A model generated the notes under the pieces. That model was given only the letters and a program-made list of their open reading frames with translations. It was not told where the DNA came from and did not search any database. A DNA stretch of 64,000 nt from Spongilla lacustris (lineage: Eukaryota > Porifera > Demospongiae > Spongillida > Spongillidae). This document shows, piece by piece, positions 33,767 to 45,858 of this stretch; position 1 is the first letter of the stretch; each line of letters starts with the position of its first letter. A program made the translations under genes and the position numbers. Where the stretch lies: positions 6,085,718 through 6,149,717 of the forward strand of contig OX442421.1 in NCBI GenBank assembly GCA_949361645.1, in the 5' to 3' direction.

Positions 33767-35693
33767 TGGTCTGTGGGTAAGTACAGGTCAAGGCTCACGA
33801 GGTGGTGCCTTCGTCACCTCCACTGGGCACGTCCAGCGTCCAACCCCCTCCGTAGTGCGAACCTGCACCCGGAATTTGTATGTGGTGTCAGCCCTGAGGT
33901 CAGTCTTCCAGGTGAACTTGGTCTCCCCTCCACGATATATGGTGGCATACTCCTCGTTGCCCGTGGCTACCTGGACATGGTAGCTGATGCCTTCATTGTC
34001 GACAAAGCCATGGCCCTCCCAGGATATCCTGAAGCCATCATGGTATGCCTGACACACCACATCCTGCACAGTACCAGCCTCTGAAGGGGAGATGTGGGTG
34101 GGGGGTGGGGGAGAACATTTAACCACCGTTTTATATGACAATGCAGTAGGATCGCATCTTTCTAAGTGAAGGAAGTAGTCTTATTGAAATCGTTCTCTTC
34201 TGGAATGTAAGTTAATATAAGTTTTGGTAGTACATGACTATATGGGTGTACTCGTTATCTCTTGTGTTTTCTGACCCTGCTTACTTGGAAGAGAATGCTA
34301 ATTTATTAATAGTATGGGGCTACTGTTTGTATACACCTGGATTAACATCACACTACACCCAATACCATATAAGACCAACCAACAGCCGTAAGTAAGGATA
34401 CAACAGTTACCACAGGGGGGAGGGGGAATACCATGACCTCCTATTACTGTATCCCATGGCATAGCACACAAAAACACACACACAAACATATGCACACACA
34501 CACACACACACACACACACCTGCACTGATCGCTCCAAATCTTTCCACCAATCCTGCCACTTCACTTTCAACATCGTGCGAGAACGTGCATGCGAGGTCAT
34601 CATATGCGATAGGCACGGTGGAGACAGGATTAGCATAGGCAGCCTCAATTTTCCCATCAACTAAATTGAACCCCCGCAGTACATCTAGGTCACTACCAGA
34701 AAGCAGGTCTTTGCAGGAGATAGAGGCAATGGATGCCTTCTCAATGAACTCCATTAGTTTCCTAAGGTGAGGGTGGGGGGAAGGGCAAAGATATTTTCAC
34801 ATTTGGGTGGATAAGGTCTGGCATGAGGAAAGTGAATTTTCTCGTACTAACTCTGATTGGTCATCCAGAGCATGTACTCTAATTTGAACCCTTTCCATTA
34901 TCTCAATTTTCAGTTTCACTCGTCTTGCCTCGATGCATCGTGCGAGTTGTTCAAACTTCTTATCCACAGCATCACTAAGGCGACCTGCAGTGCTCTGTAT
35001 CTGCTCACTGAGTTGTTGTACGCTCGTCAGAGCAGCTTCAAGCCTCGCCTTGTGACTTTGGAGGTCGGGGGCTATGTTATTCAAAATGGCGCGCCTTTGG
35101 GAAGCAGCTTCGTTCACAAGGAGGCACTCGTGGTGCTTGTGCGCTCCATAAAGCAGACACGAGCTGCAGACGAGTGTGTTGTCCGTCAAACAATAACTAG
35201 AAAGATGGTCTCCATGGTCCGCACAAAAGACGCTGTCTTCACGCGATCTGCTTGAGCTAGGTTCCGAAGCCAAAGGTAAACAGTCCAGCAGGACGCTGTT
35301 TGGCGAGCTACTCAATATTTCCAAGACGCCGAAGTTTTTAGGCACTAGTTCGACGCTTTTTTTGCTTAACTGCGTGAGAGTACAGCACTTGGGACAAGCG
35401 ACGCCGGAGTGATTGGGTGAAGCGACCAGCAGTCTTTCAAGACAACCTAACCAACAATAACTGTTATCCAATTGTATTTTTAACGGCTTTCACCGCCTAC
35501 CTGTACAGAAGCTATGTCCACATGCAAGGCTTCTAGGTACTGAATGTCCCGAATCAGAGAACTCTTCCATACAGACCGAACATTCCAAAACTATGCTCTT
35601 TACACTGCTGATATTAGTTGATGGGCTGAGAGAACTGCTATGTATCGTGCCAAAACCGTTTTGTTCTTGCAGTGAGAACTTCTTCGTAGCCAT
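32798..35693 (-). CDS. TRIM-type RING/B-box/FN3/SPRY protein (frame break)
   Basis: Probable E3 ubiquitin ligase. Five exons: 35693-35501, 35446-34852, 34761-34520, 34080-33799, 33418-32798. Domains in order: RING (CSVCMEEF…CGHSFCTGC…CPKC), one B-box (CADHGDHLSSYC…CSSC…HKHHEC), coiled coil, a COS-like helix (KASIASISCKDLLSG), FN3 (GFRISWEGHGFVDNEGISYH) and SPRY/B30.2 (WAFHPISGVLNCSVG; VDMPAGRINFFCNGQDLGV). This is the class I TRIM/MID order. The exons total 1933 bp, one base too many: in the last exon the frame breaks at a run of seven A on the gene strand (33227-33233), between DLGRSKSVKK and AVGVIDCSTEG. Omitting one base gives 643 residues. Either a sequencing indel or a real lesion. The SPRY intron contains the assembly gap. 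Confidence 0.88.
33421..33758 (+). repeat. (GA)n tract interrupted by an assembly gap
   Basis: GA dinucleotide repeats flank a run of exactly 200 N (33471-33670). On the gene strand this is a (CT)n pyrimidine tract running straight into the acceptor CTCTCAG|CATTTCAG of the SPRY exon. The true length is unknown. Confidence 0.95.
33471..33670. other. Assembly gap of 200 N
   Basis: Unknown bases within the GA repeat. ORFs reported across it are meaningless. Confidence 1.
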
Positions 35694-35798
35694 CTGAACA
35701 GCTCCGCTCCGTGGGCGGGGATAGCGCATGCGCAAAGTTATTACACCGAGTTAAAAGTGAATGTAATGTCTTTGATCAAGGGAGACAAGTAACGGCCC
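35694..35798 (-). promoter_or_regulatory. TRIM promoter in the 105-bp gap after LYRM2
   Basis: Contains a GC box-like GGGCGGGG (35713-35720) and the palindrome GCGCATGCGCA (35724-35734), an NRF1-type site 31 bp upstream of the start codon. The LYRM2 stop codon is at 35799, so that gene's 3' end overlaps this promoter. Confidence 0.6.
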
Positions 35799-37222
<1,424 letters not shown>

Positions 37223-37338
37223 ACCGTTATAAATAATAGTTTACAATTTTACTTTTGCAATTATCCGACGTTAGTTGTCATGGTAGCAGCATTATAAACG
37301 TAAGGAGGCGTCTCTAGTAGGGAACTATTACAATCGTG
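37223..37338. promoter_or_regulatory. Divergent promoter LYRM2/PACRG
   Basis: 116 bp between start codons. No TATA box or NRF1 palindrome is evident; it contains GTCATGGTAGCAGC. In mammals PACRG shares a bidirectional promoter with parkin; here the partner is LYRM2. Confidence 0.65.
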
Positions 37339-38331
37339 ATGGCTACAGCCATTACTGCCACGGATGTGAAAACAAAACAGGACGACAAGTCTCCTAAAAA
37401 AACAGAGAAACTTCTGGCGGAAGGTTTTACTGTCAAAGCTAGGATGAAGAATGTAGAAGTAAGTAGTACAGAATGGGGAGGTGATAAGTGAGTAATTTAC
37501 AATCTCTCTTCATCATATCTATTATTTAGGTGCTTGGACCTCCGAAAGCTGGCGCATTGAAGGAACGTCCGGCTAGGCCAACATCGTTCCGAAAATTCTA
37601 CGATAGAGGGGACTTTCCAATTGCACTGGAGCACGACACCAAAGGAAACAAGATTGCCTGGAAGGTGCGATACCTTGGCATTGCGGCGAGCTGTGACACT
37701 AGTACTCAATGAGCCTTTTTTTCCTCTTTAGGTTGAAATCGACAAGCTGGATTACCACCACTATCTTCCACTATTTTTTGACGGTCTTTGCGAAACTACC
37801 CACCCATACGAATTTTTTGCCAGGCAAGGAGTTCATGACATGCTGGAGCATGGTGGCAACAAGATTTTGCCTGTCATCCCGCAACTTATCATCCCAGTCA
37901 AAAGTTTGTATATTTCGGTATTATCACGTATTTGTGACGTGCATATTACTTTACCTCTAGATGCACTGAGCACTCGAAACAAAAAAGTAATTTGCACGAC
38001 GCTAAAAGTCCTTCAGCATCTTGTTGTCTCTGCAGACCTCGTCGGAGAGGCGCTCGTGCCCTACTATCGCCAAATTTTGCCCATTCTGAATACCTGCAAG
38101 TCGTTGAATTGTTAGTTATTTTTTCAAAAAGATTAAAAATGAAATAATAATTGATTTTGCGCCGTTTCAGTGAACTCTGGTGATGGAATAGACTACAGCC
38201 AGCAAAAACGTGAAAACATTGGAGACCTTATCCAAGAGACGCTGGAAGCCTTCGAACGGCACGGAGGGGAGGATGCTTTTATCAACATTAAGTACATGGT
38301 ACCAACCTACGAATCTTGCCTGCTAAACTAA
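37339..38331 (+). CDS. PACRG: Parkin co-regulated gene protein (axonemal inner-junction protein)
   Basis: Microtubule inner-junction protein of ciliary doublets. Five exons: 37339-37458, 37530-37664, 37732-37903, 37961-38110, 38171-38331; 738 bp, 245 residues. Conserved blocks: [112 protein letters not shown] and the C-terminal [12 protein letters not shown]. All introns are short and GT-AG, with no repeats. The N-terminus is short as in non-vertebrate PACRGs. Convergent with the homeodomain/HMG gene, 209 bp apart. Confidence 0.97.
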
Positions 38332-38540
38332 CGGAGAAGTGCAGAATTCGGTCGACCTGCTTGGATTTGTACAACAACTTTTTTTTTTTTTTTGTCCTCA
38401 GCTTCTACAGGTGTATTTGTTGCACTGTTGTAATCAAATATGACATACAATGGGTTGAAATGCATTGAAAAGTGTAAACTGGGGTGCAAAACACACATAT
38501 ACACACACACCACAAAAATATACATACACCGTTAGTAAAT

Positions 38541-40785
38541 TCATTGCACTGCGTCTTCTTCCGCGCCAATATGAAGTTCATGTCCTGGGGAAACTAAAGA
38601 GGCCACTGTGTCAGTTGTTATCTCAACTTCTGCCAGAGGGGGCACAGCAGAGTCCTGCCACAAAATAGAACAATCAACTTCCACTTGCTCAAGACACACC
38701 AGGCAATGATATGATACCTGCGGTACTTTCAAGAAGACAATCTTTTCAAGGTTAGCAAGGATCTGTTGCAGTTGCTGTTGGTTGTACAGCAAAGGAGAGA
38801 GAAAAGGAATTCCTGGTGGCATTCCATAAACCTGTACCCCAAGATTTTGAAGGCTATCATACGGGATCTCTGAACGACCAGTAGAAACTTCTACAGAAAA
38901 TACCAAAACAAGAATAAGTAAACTAGGAACTTAGTGCTAGATGTAGCCTTACTATACTTCAGTGCAAAAGCATTCATCACACTTTTCTGCATGGTCTCAG
39001 TACTGTTCAGGGCAGATATAAGGTCTGTAAATCTCTTACTGGGAGAGGAAGATGATCCCATAGCTGGTGCAGAACAATTTATGGCCATAGAGGAGCCATC
39101 TGAATAAAAGAGCGAGTTATGAAGAGGACAAGTGTTCCTACTCACCAGGCCCAAATGCATACAAGGAGTCTAAAGTAGCACAAAACCATACATCTACCCT
39201 GCCTTCTTCCTTTCTCATTTCCAACCCATATTCCCAAGTGCAAGAAGTAGAAAACAGTTCAGAGAAACTCTATATCGCATATAACAAGCACTCAGATGTC
39301 ATATAATACTGTACCCTAACCCTATGCCAATTAAGTGGTAACAGTGAATGATGCATTTATAAATGCACGTAAGATAAATTGATTTCCCAACCATGTAAAT
39401 ATCTCTTAAGTGTCATCACACATAGACATGGATACAAATGGTTGGGAATAAGGGAAGGTGCAAGCTGAGAATAACAGATGACCTAGGGACAGTAGTGTTC
39501 CCAAGTTGGCTATTCTTTTTATCATCTCAAGCACGCTTAGCTTGCATCAAGATCAGGTCGCATGCTCACCCGAGTCATCAGTGAACACGTATCCTATGAA
39601 CGGGTTCTCCAAAGGTTTCCCACCCAGCTGCTTTGCCCTGTGGAACGCCTTTCCTTTGCTGGTAGCAAGCAGGTGTGTCTGCAGCTCGGCAGTGTTGACT
39701 AAAATGGCGTATCCCTCAAAGCCCAGCTGCTCAAGCAAGTCGAACTGAGTGTGGACATTGGCCATAAAGCATACAGCGACATCTTTTAAAAATAAAATTT
39801 AAATCCTACCTTTTCTTGCACAGCAAGAAGAGTTTTCTCAATGAGGATGGTCTCAGTGGTGATCTCTGGTGACAGCGAAGTGGGACTGGGTGCAAAGAGG
39901 GAGTGCTGTTGAGCGTGTTGCTGATGTTGTTGTTGCTGTGCATTCAGCTCCTGCATTGACGACGAGCAGACATTTTCTGCTTTTAATGCCCAGTGTTTCC
40001 TCTCCTCTTCTGTGAGCTCTGCCCACCTTTGGGCCACCACTGCATTCCGCAGGCGAAAGTCTGCCAGTATTAAAAGGACAATGAGTACACAATGAATGAG
40101 GGGGGTCTTGAGCAAAGTTACCTGTGCTAATGTCTGGGTAGGTACGCACACAGTAGGAAAAAAACAAGTTGTACCCGTTCACTCGCTTAAACTTCTTGGT
40201 GGGCGGAGGTGTTACAAACTTGGTTTGGGAGGATGTCTATAGTGTGTAGAAATTGTTGGGGCCCATTATGCAATCCAGCCAAAGTCACGTTTACAACCTA
40301 CACCAGTTATCTCGATCTTAGGGCGCGGAAGAATACCAGCTTTCCTCTTCCTCTTTACAGCTTCCGAACCTATCCAGTTCTATTAATAGCTGAGTTAATA
40401 ACAGTGACGGAAAAGGTCGCAATTCGGCGTACCTTTACTCTGTCCAATGTAGTTCCCACTTCCTGGGCGCATTTTTGCATCAGCTCCACATTACGACGAT
40501 GGGTTGACGTCATGCCATATTCGTCGAAGTACTTTAACAACAGTTTCCGTTGTTCATCGGTAAAGGACAACCCTTCTGGATAAAAGGGCGATGCACCGTG
40601 GCTAGATTCTATTTTATATCTGTACGCACTGACATCCCCCTTTCAAACATACATTTGTGTACAGTTGTGCGTTTATTAGGGTAAAACTCACTTCCGCCAC
40701 GAAAATTGGTTTCGGTGCCGCTCGGCGAGGTGCTCTCGACACCTAAAATATCTTCGGCCGCTTGTAAAACTGAATTATCATCCAT
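38541..40785 (-). CDS. Homeodomain-like plus HMG-box protein
   Basis: Predicted nuclear DNA-binding protein; family not recognised. Nine exons: 40785-40692, 40608-40433, 40379-40302, 40236-40122, 40060-39810, 39744-39570, 39099-38953, 38890-38718, 38654-38541; 1323 bp, 440 residues. Residues about 42-110 resemble a homeodomain (LSFTDEQRKLLLKYFDEYGM; helix 3 RVKNWIGSEAVKRKRK), but the usual WFxN core is changed to WIGS. Residues about 130-190 are an HMG box (RVNGYNLFFSYCVRTYPDIS; FRLRNAVVAQRWAELTEEER). A Gln-rich stretch follows, then a C-terminal module (FDLLEQLGFEGYAILVNTAE; NPFIGYVFTDD) of unknown function. Intron 5 is only 65 bp. The frame closes across all nine exons. Confidence 0.8.
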
Positions 40786-40930
40786 TGGCACTCAAAAATT
40801 GTCAACGCGCCGTCAAGATTTATTTGGGCGAAAATTTGGCTAACAGTTCTAAAAAATATAAATAAAAATATTTTTTGTTCCTTCTGCGCATGCGCCGCTT
40901 GGAGGGCAGGGCTCATAACGCGTACAAACT
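40786..40930. promoter_or_regulatory. Divergent promoter between homeodomain/HMG gene and 40931 gene
   Basis: 145 bp between start codons. It contains the palindrome TGCGCATGCGCC (40885-40896), an NRF1-type site 35 bp upstream of the plus-strand ATG. Confidence 0.65.
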
Positions 40931-42220
40931 ATGCATCCCGATTTTACATCAAAGAAGGGTTGGTACACACCACAAGAGCTCGGCCACTTAGCGACTGCAC
41001 TTGGATTTCCAAGAAATTTGTTTACAGCTGCATTCAAACTTGAAATTGAAGTGCTAGGAGAAACGGCTATCAAAGAAAAAACCCTACTTGATCTGTTGAA
41101 CTCGAAAGCACTGGACCCCAAACTGGAGAGAACGTACAACCGATATGACGCAAAGTACAATGCGAAGTTAATCAGTAAAAGTATTACACTTTTAAGACAC
41201 AGGTCCCTGACGTTCCAAGAGCTGTCCGATGCCAGGGTGTCATTTGAGACGTACGCTTGCGATGACGGTACGGGGATGCCTGCCGAACTTGCAACTATGC
41301 AGCAGGCTCTAAAACTCATCAACAGAGTTATATCACCAGTAAAACTCAACCACGAAATACAAAAGTATCTGGATCACTCTGAGGCTCCCTATAGATTTCA
41401 GATGTACGAATTTTTGGACGTCGTACCTATGTGCGAAACGTTCGATCATGCCGAAAGAAGGTTCCATAGAATATTCCATGAAACTAAAGGATTATCGACG
41501 TCTGAAAGCAGCACGGACGTCAGCCTACCTGACTTTGGACGGCTCCTGACAACCACGGAGCACCAAGTTCTTGCATACCTTGACGACGAATACAAAGCTT
41601 CCCTTTACCACAAAGCAGAATCTTGTCCACCAGTCAAGGACGAGGGTTGTGTGATAGACAGCGGCATAAGAAGGTCTCTGGTGTCAGTCTCGCGGGACGA
41701 GTTCAGTTCTATAATGCCTTCAATTCACAATTCAACAATCCAGCTCCAATTAGCCAGGGGTGGTAACAGTCCATTCAATGAAGAACAACACTGCTCATTG
41801 AGCAAGCTTCCAATGCCTTCACTTTCAAAAAGACATACTTATTCTCAGCAGAAGCCCCTCAGCTTTAAATTCAGAGTGCATTCAAGGGCTAAGACGACAA
41901 CAGCACACTCTGCAATGATTGCTCTACACACACCCAGAACAAAGGCAGACACTCCAACAGTAGACTTTGACACATTGTGTGCTAATTCAGTATTGAAAGC
42001 ACGGGACACTCTTTCAAGTTCCTTTGCCTTGATACCATCCAAAGCACCACCCAAAGTTTTAACTTTATCCCAAGCAGGTCCTGCAATTTGTGCAAAGAAA
42101 GCAAGAGATATTTCAAAACCATACCGCATGGAACCATTGATAAGTGAGCAGGATAGGGTTATCCACCAAGGTCTGGTCAATGACCTAGAGTGGCAAGCAC
42201 TGCACAAACAAACAGCCTGA
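40931..42220 (+). CDS. Intronless gene, unknown function
   Basis: A 429-residue uninterrupted ORF starting MHPDFTSKKGWYTPQELGHL. The N-terminal 200 residues look globular and helical (TALGFPRNLFTAAFKLEIEV; ARVSFETYACDDGTGMPAEL). The middle (GRLLTTTEHQVLAYLDDEYK) is followed by a Ser/Lys-rich, probably disordered tail. I see no signal peptide, membrane span or catalytic motif and do not recognise the family. It is real rather than chance: long ORF, codon use like its neighbours, a divergent promoter and no repeats. Being intronless among intron-rich neighbours suggests a retrogene or ancient intronless gene. Convergent with RSPH3 (179 bp). Confidence 0.75.
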   Translation: MHPDFTSKKGWYTPQELGHLATALGFPRNLFTAAFKLEIEVLGETAIKEKTLLDLLNSKALDPKLERTYNRYDAKYNAKLISKSITLLRHRSLTFQELSDARVSFETYACDDGTGMPAELATMQQALKLINRVISPVKLNHEIQKYLDHSEAPYRFQMYEFLDVVPMCETFDHAERRFHRIFHETKGLSTSESSTDVSLPDFGRLLTTTEHQVLAYLDDEYKASLYHKAESCPPVKDEGCVIDSGIRRSLVSVSRDEFSSIMPSIHNSTIQLQLARGGNSPFNEEQHCSLSKLPMPSLSKRHTYSQQKPLSFKFRVHSRAKTTTAHSAMIALHTPRTKADTPTVDFDTLCANSVLKARDTLSSSFALIPSKAPPKVLTLSQAGPAICAKKARDISKPYRMEPLISEQDRVIHQGLVNDLEWQALHKQTA

Positions 42221-42399
42221 CCTCCTGCACCCAAATAATAATAATAATAGCAGTTTGTAACACCAAACTGAATTATCAGTTTTCAGTCTTTTTTTATAAA
42301 ATCTGGGATAAACAATGTCCTGATTTTAATACTATGCATGTATATGTTGTGAATGCATGTTCTTTGTTAGAGCTTGTTTTTTACATGAATGGGAAACGC

Positions 42400-44469
42400 T
42401 CAGGATGTATCTTCTGCTGCAGAATCTTCAGCATTAGTGTCCTCCGGTAGGTCATCACCCAGCGTTGCATCCTCTTCCTTTGTCTCGTCTTTAAAATTAA
42501 CATCATCTGGCTCCACTGTGCTGGGATCAAGCTCCTCTTCCCCCTTCTGGTCTTTCTGCTGCTCAGTTGGAAGTACCAGTGGCTCTGTCTCGTTTTTTTC
42601 TGGCAGTGACCCCTCTAGTTTGATTGGAGGTATCACTGGCTGGCTCTCAGGCTCAATGACTAGAGTTTTTGAAAGCTGCTCCTCTCCCTTGGTCTCAGGT
42701 GCTATCTGGATTGGTGGTGTGAAGCTTGGAGTGGCCTGAAGGGGTTTGCTGGGCTCTTTGGTCACGGAAGGTGCCTTTTGAGGTGACATGCTAGTCTTTT
42801 GTGCAACCACATCTCGAATTATTTCTGATGTTGGAGAGAATAGAGTGAATGAGAGCCATTCTAAAGGTATCTACCTATCATACCATCTAGCACAAATCTT
42901 GACACTGTCTTTTTGCAGAGTACTCCTTCTGCTGCTTCCAGCATCCAAGGAATTACACTTGTGTCTATTTCTAAATTGTATAAAATAAATTAACTGCCAG
43001 CTTGAAATGGTTATCATAATACTTACCCCTTTCTACTGGGTCAAAGAAGAATCCCTGTTCATTCAGATTACTGAATACAGAGGGAACAAGATCAGACAGA
43101 TAGCTTTGAGCAAAAGCTTTGGCTGCTATCTTCTCTGCTGTTTCCTTCTCTTTAAGCAATGCCTCCCTTTGCTGCTGCATTCGGCGTTCCTACAAAGGTG
43201 ATTGCTAAATTAACATTTGATCTCGGTGGAATTACAGAAGCATGCCTTTTCCTTTCTGTATCTTCTTTCTTGCTCTTCTAATCTCTGTGTTTCCACAAGC
43301 TCTGCATTGCGGTTCTCTTCAAATATCCTCTATAGGCACATGTCCCATGGCAAGTTAAGAAGGAACAAACAAGTGAGGGCACAAAAACGGGAGGAAGGAA
43401 GGAGAAGGGAGGGAGAGTGAGAGAGGAAAGGACATGCTGCCAAGCACACAAGTTACCTGTTGTGCTCGAAGGTTTGCTAGCTCCTCCTCTTCCATTACTT
43501 CAAGCAGGGCCTGTTCCACAGTCTTTCCAACCAGTACCTCTATGATGGGCTTCACTTCCAAGTCAAAATCAAACAGCTAGGGGAGAAAAATGAAAACGGG
43601 ACCAAAATTAAACAAAAGGGGTTGCATAGTGATAGAACAGCTTACATCTCCCTCCAAGATCTGGGTGCATGCATCCATTCCAGTTTTGGCTGGGACGAAT
43701 AATGGAGTTGCAGGACGATCTAAGAAAGAATCTGTTTGTGTTTGCCTGTCAGCTTCCTCCACTCTGTCGGTGATCTCCTCGAGATACAGCTCCGTTTGTA
43801 CATCAATATGTGCATGGGTGTCAAGGAGCATAACGAATGCACCCACCAAGAATTAAATACTCATTGGTGACAACAATAACACGCGGTTGAAACCATGGAC
43901 CATTCATCAGCGAGCAATAGCAGTTAAAAGGATATGCTTTCTACCATCTACCGCTTCGGGAGAGCGAATTCTAACCAACTCCTTGGCCCTTTTTTGCGCA
44001 ATAATTCTTCGCTTAGTTTCCTGCTGGCGCTGTAGCTCAAGTGGGTTGGGCTGTACGGACTGTAAGTGTAACGTCAGAAGAAATGCAATCGTACCATTGT
44101 CTCCACCGGCACATTACTTACAGCTGGCAAGGCATGCAGAGCATAGGTGTTGCCTCTGACTATACGCTTGTCATACATGATATTTCCATAAGTAGATCTG
44201 TATGCGGGAGTGCTTTAATAATTGGTATCATTTTAAACTTCTAAGGTCTACCTATACTTCTTCCGTTGCTGGATAGGCTTAGGTTGCGAAGAGTACGTAT
44301 AAGTTTCGCTTTCCTCTGCTTTGGGTTGAAGCAGCGTGGTAGCCATCCCGCGACTACTAGTACCTTCGTCAACAATCTCGGCCTTGTCCCTAGCAACGCT
44401 GTGTTTTAGCGCATGCGCAAATGTTCTGTCATTCATGACGCCATCAGCATTGCCAACGGGAAAGGACAT
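42400..44469 (-). CDS. RSPH3: Radial spoke head protein 3
   Basis: Radial spoke stalk protein of motile cilia, with an A-kinase-anchoring role in the family. Nine exons: 44469-44252, 44197-44122, 44059-43936, 43809-43646, 43576-43457, 43329-43246, 43189-43027, 42970-42884, 42824-42400; 1461 bp, 486 residues. Conserved: YGNIMYDKRIVRGNTYALHA, HIDVQTELYLEEITDRVEE, TDSFLDRPATPLFVPAKTGM, LFDFDLEVKPIIEVLVGKTV, LLEVMEEEELANLRAQQ and AFAQSYLSDLVPSVFSNLNE. The C-terminal 130 residues are acidic and disordered. Intron 3 is a U12-type AT-AC intron and intron 6 a GC-AG intron; both are required by frame and conservation. The start may instead be an inner ATG at 44346, since exon 1 up to there is poorly conserved and contains an NRF1-like site (44409-44419). 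Confidence 0.94.
43810..43935 (-). other. U12-type AT-AC intron of RSPH3
   Basis: Donor AGAAAGC|ATATCCTTTT and acceptor ATGCAC|ATATTGATG, with branch-site-like TCCTTGAC ending 10 nt before the acceptor. 126 bp. The joined codons give VDGRKHIDVQTEL, matching the conserved family sequence. No GT-AG alternative keeps the frame. Confidence 0.9.
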
Positions 44470-44532
44470 TGATGTAGGTTTTCACCTCTCCTTCCCCGTT
44501 CCGACGTATAGCTGCCAACATCTGATAAGGTC
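44470..44532. promoter_or_regulatory. 63-bp divergent gap RSPH3/RNF41
   Basis: The shortest divergent gap in the window. With an NRF1-like GCGCATGCGCA at 44409-44419 inside the annotated first exon of RSPH3, the functional promoter probably extends into that exon. Confidence 0.6.
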
Positions 44533-45489
44533 ATGGGATATGAAATAATTCGCTTTGTTGGCGACATAGATGAGGAACTTCTTTGCACAATTTGCCGCCA
44601 TGTTCTACAGACCCCCGTACAGATCAGGCAGTGTGAACACTGTTTCTGCAGCTCTTGTATAAACGAGTGGCTACAACACCAACAGGTGTGTCCCATTGAC
44701 AGAAATTCAGTAACGCCAATGGCAGACTTAATCCAGGCTCCTAGAGTATTAAGAAACATGTTGTCGCGACTGAAAATCACCTGCGATAACAAAGACTTTG
44801 GTTGCACGAACGTCGTCGCCTTGGAGAGCCTCGAGTCACATCTCATGGAGTGCCCGTTCAACCCCAAGAGACCAGTACAGTGTGAGAAGGGGTGTGGCTT
44901 GGTGGTACCTTTGGACGAAGTACCCCAGCACAACTGTGTCAAGGAATTGCACGAATTGTTGAAATTAGAACGGACACAGACGGAGGACTTGGCCACCAAG
45001 GTGGACCGACTGGAGATACAACTTTCTGAACACAACCGTGAGATTCTTCTCTTGAAGGAGATGGTACGGAGTCTTCGCGTTTCAACTGTGTTTTCCAGGG
45101 TTAACACCACCGATGAGACTGAGAAAGCTATCCAAACAGTCAGGTGGCTTTCGGCCCTCAAGCCGGCTCGGGTGAAACGCTGGGGGGGCATGATATCCAC
45201 ACCAGATGCGGTGCTTCAGTCTATAATTAAGCGGGCATTGCAGGATAGTGGCTGTCCATCACACATGCTATCAGAGCTGATGAATAATGCACACGAGCGG
45301 AGGTGGCCTTGTGGACTAAACACTCTGGAGTCCAGACAGCTGAATCGTCAGCAGTGTGAACAGTATGTTAGTAAGCGTGTCCCAGGAAAACAGGCCATAG
45401 TGATAATGGCGGTGGAGAATGAGCACATGGGACAATCTATGGTCACATATCCTGGTTTGATAATCATTTTTGCGCATGGAGTCGAATAA
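44533..45489 (+). CDS. RNF41: E3 ubiquitin ligase RNF41/NRDP1
   Basis: RING E3 ligase. A single 318-residue ORF matching the whole family length (about 317). RING: CTICRHV…CEHCFCSSCINEW…CPIDR (residues 18-57). TRAF/SIAH-like zinc region: CPFNPKRPVQCEKGCGLVVP and HNC. Coiled coil at 140-180, then the C-terminal substrate/USP8-binding domain with RVKRWGGMISTPDAVLQSII, NAHERRWPCGLNTLESRQLN and IIIFAHGVE at the end. No introns, unlike its neighbours. An AATAAA overlaps the stop region at 45486. Confidence 0.97.
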   Translation: MGYEIIRFVGDIDEELLCTICRHVLQTPVQIRQCEHCFCSSCINEWLQHQQVCPIDRNSVTPMADLIQAPRVLRNMLSRLKITCDNKDFGCTNVVALESLESHLMECPFNPKRPVQCEKGCGLVVPLDEVPQHNCVKELHELLKLERTQTEDLATKVDRLEIQLSEHNREILLLKEMVRSLRVSTVFSRVNTTDETEKAIQTVRWLSALKPARVKRWGGMISTPDAVLQSIIKRALQDSGCPSHMLSELMNNAHERRWPCGLNTLESRQLNRQQCEQYVSKRVPGKQAIVIMAVENEHMGQSMVTYPGLIIIFAHGVE

Positions 45490-45858
45490 ATTTTGAAATT
45501 CGAAAAACAAAAACAAAAAAACAAAAAAGAATCTTTAAAAGAAAAACAAGTATGACATGTTAGTACCGTAAATTCTCTAAATTAGCGGCAACTGCCCTGT
45601 GCCGAAACATGCCGAACGTCAGTTGCTGTATCATCAGATAGCGCACTTAGGTGTATAAATTTGTTTAGGTATTTGAGTATAGGCAGCTCTACATTCCAAT
45701 AGCATAGCCTTTGTAACATCCTTATTGGACGTATTGACGAGGCTTTAATGACCTGATTGGTCGGAGTATGTGTGCTTTTGGGTGCCTGCAAAACTGATAT
45801 TGGACAAAACAGGAGCGATCAGATTCTTTGTACCGGATATTGGATAACTAGCGCCTAC
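45490..45858. other. Intergenic, RNF41 3' end and PDZ-GEF promoter
   Basis: Starts with an A-rich stretch (AAACAAAAACAAAAAAACAA) after the RNF41 stop. No gene or clear motif is seen in the rest. Confidence 0.5.

Noticed and set aside
37223..37338. A parkin gene next to PACRG, as in vertebrates
   Set aside because: The divergent neighbour is clearly LYRM2; no parkin-like RBR sequence is present. The TRIM gene further on has a different domain set.
44433..45200. 255-residue antisense ORF over RNF41
   Set aside because: Shadow of the conserved RNF41 ORF.
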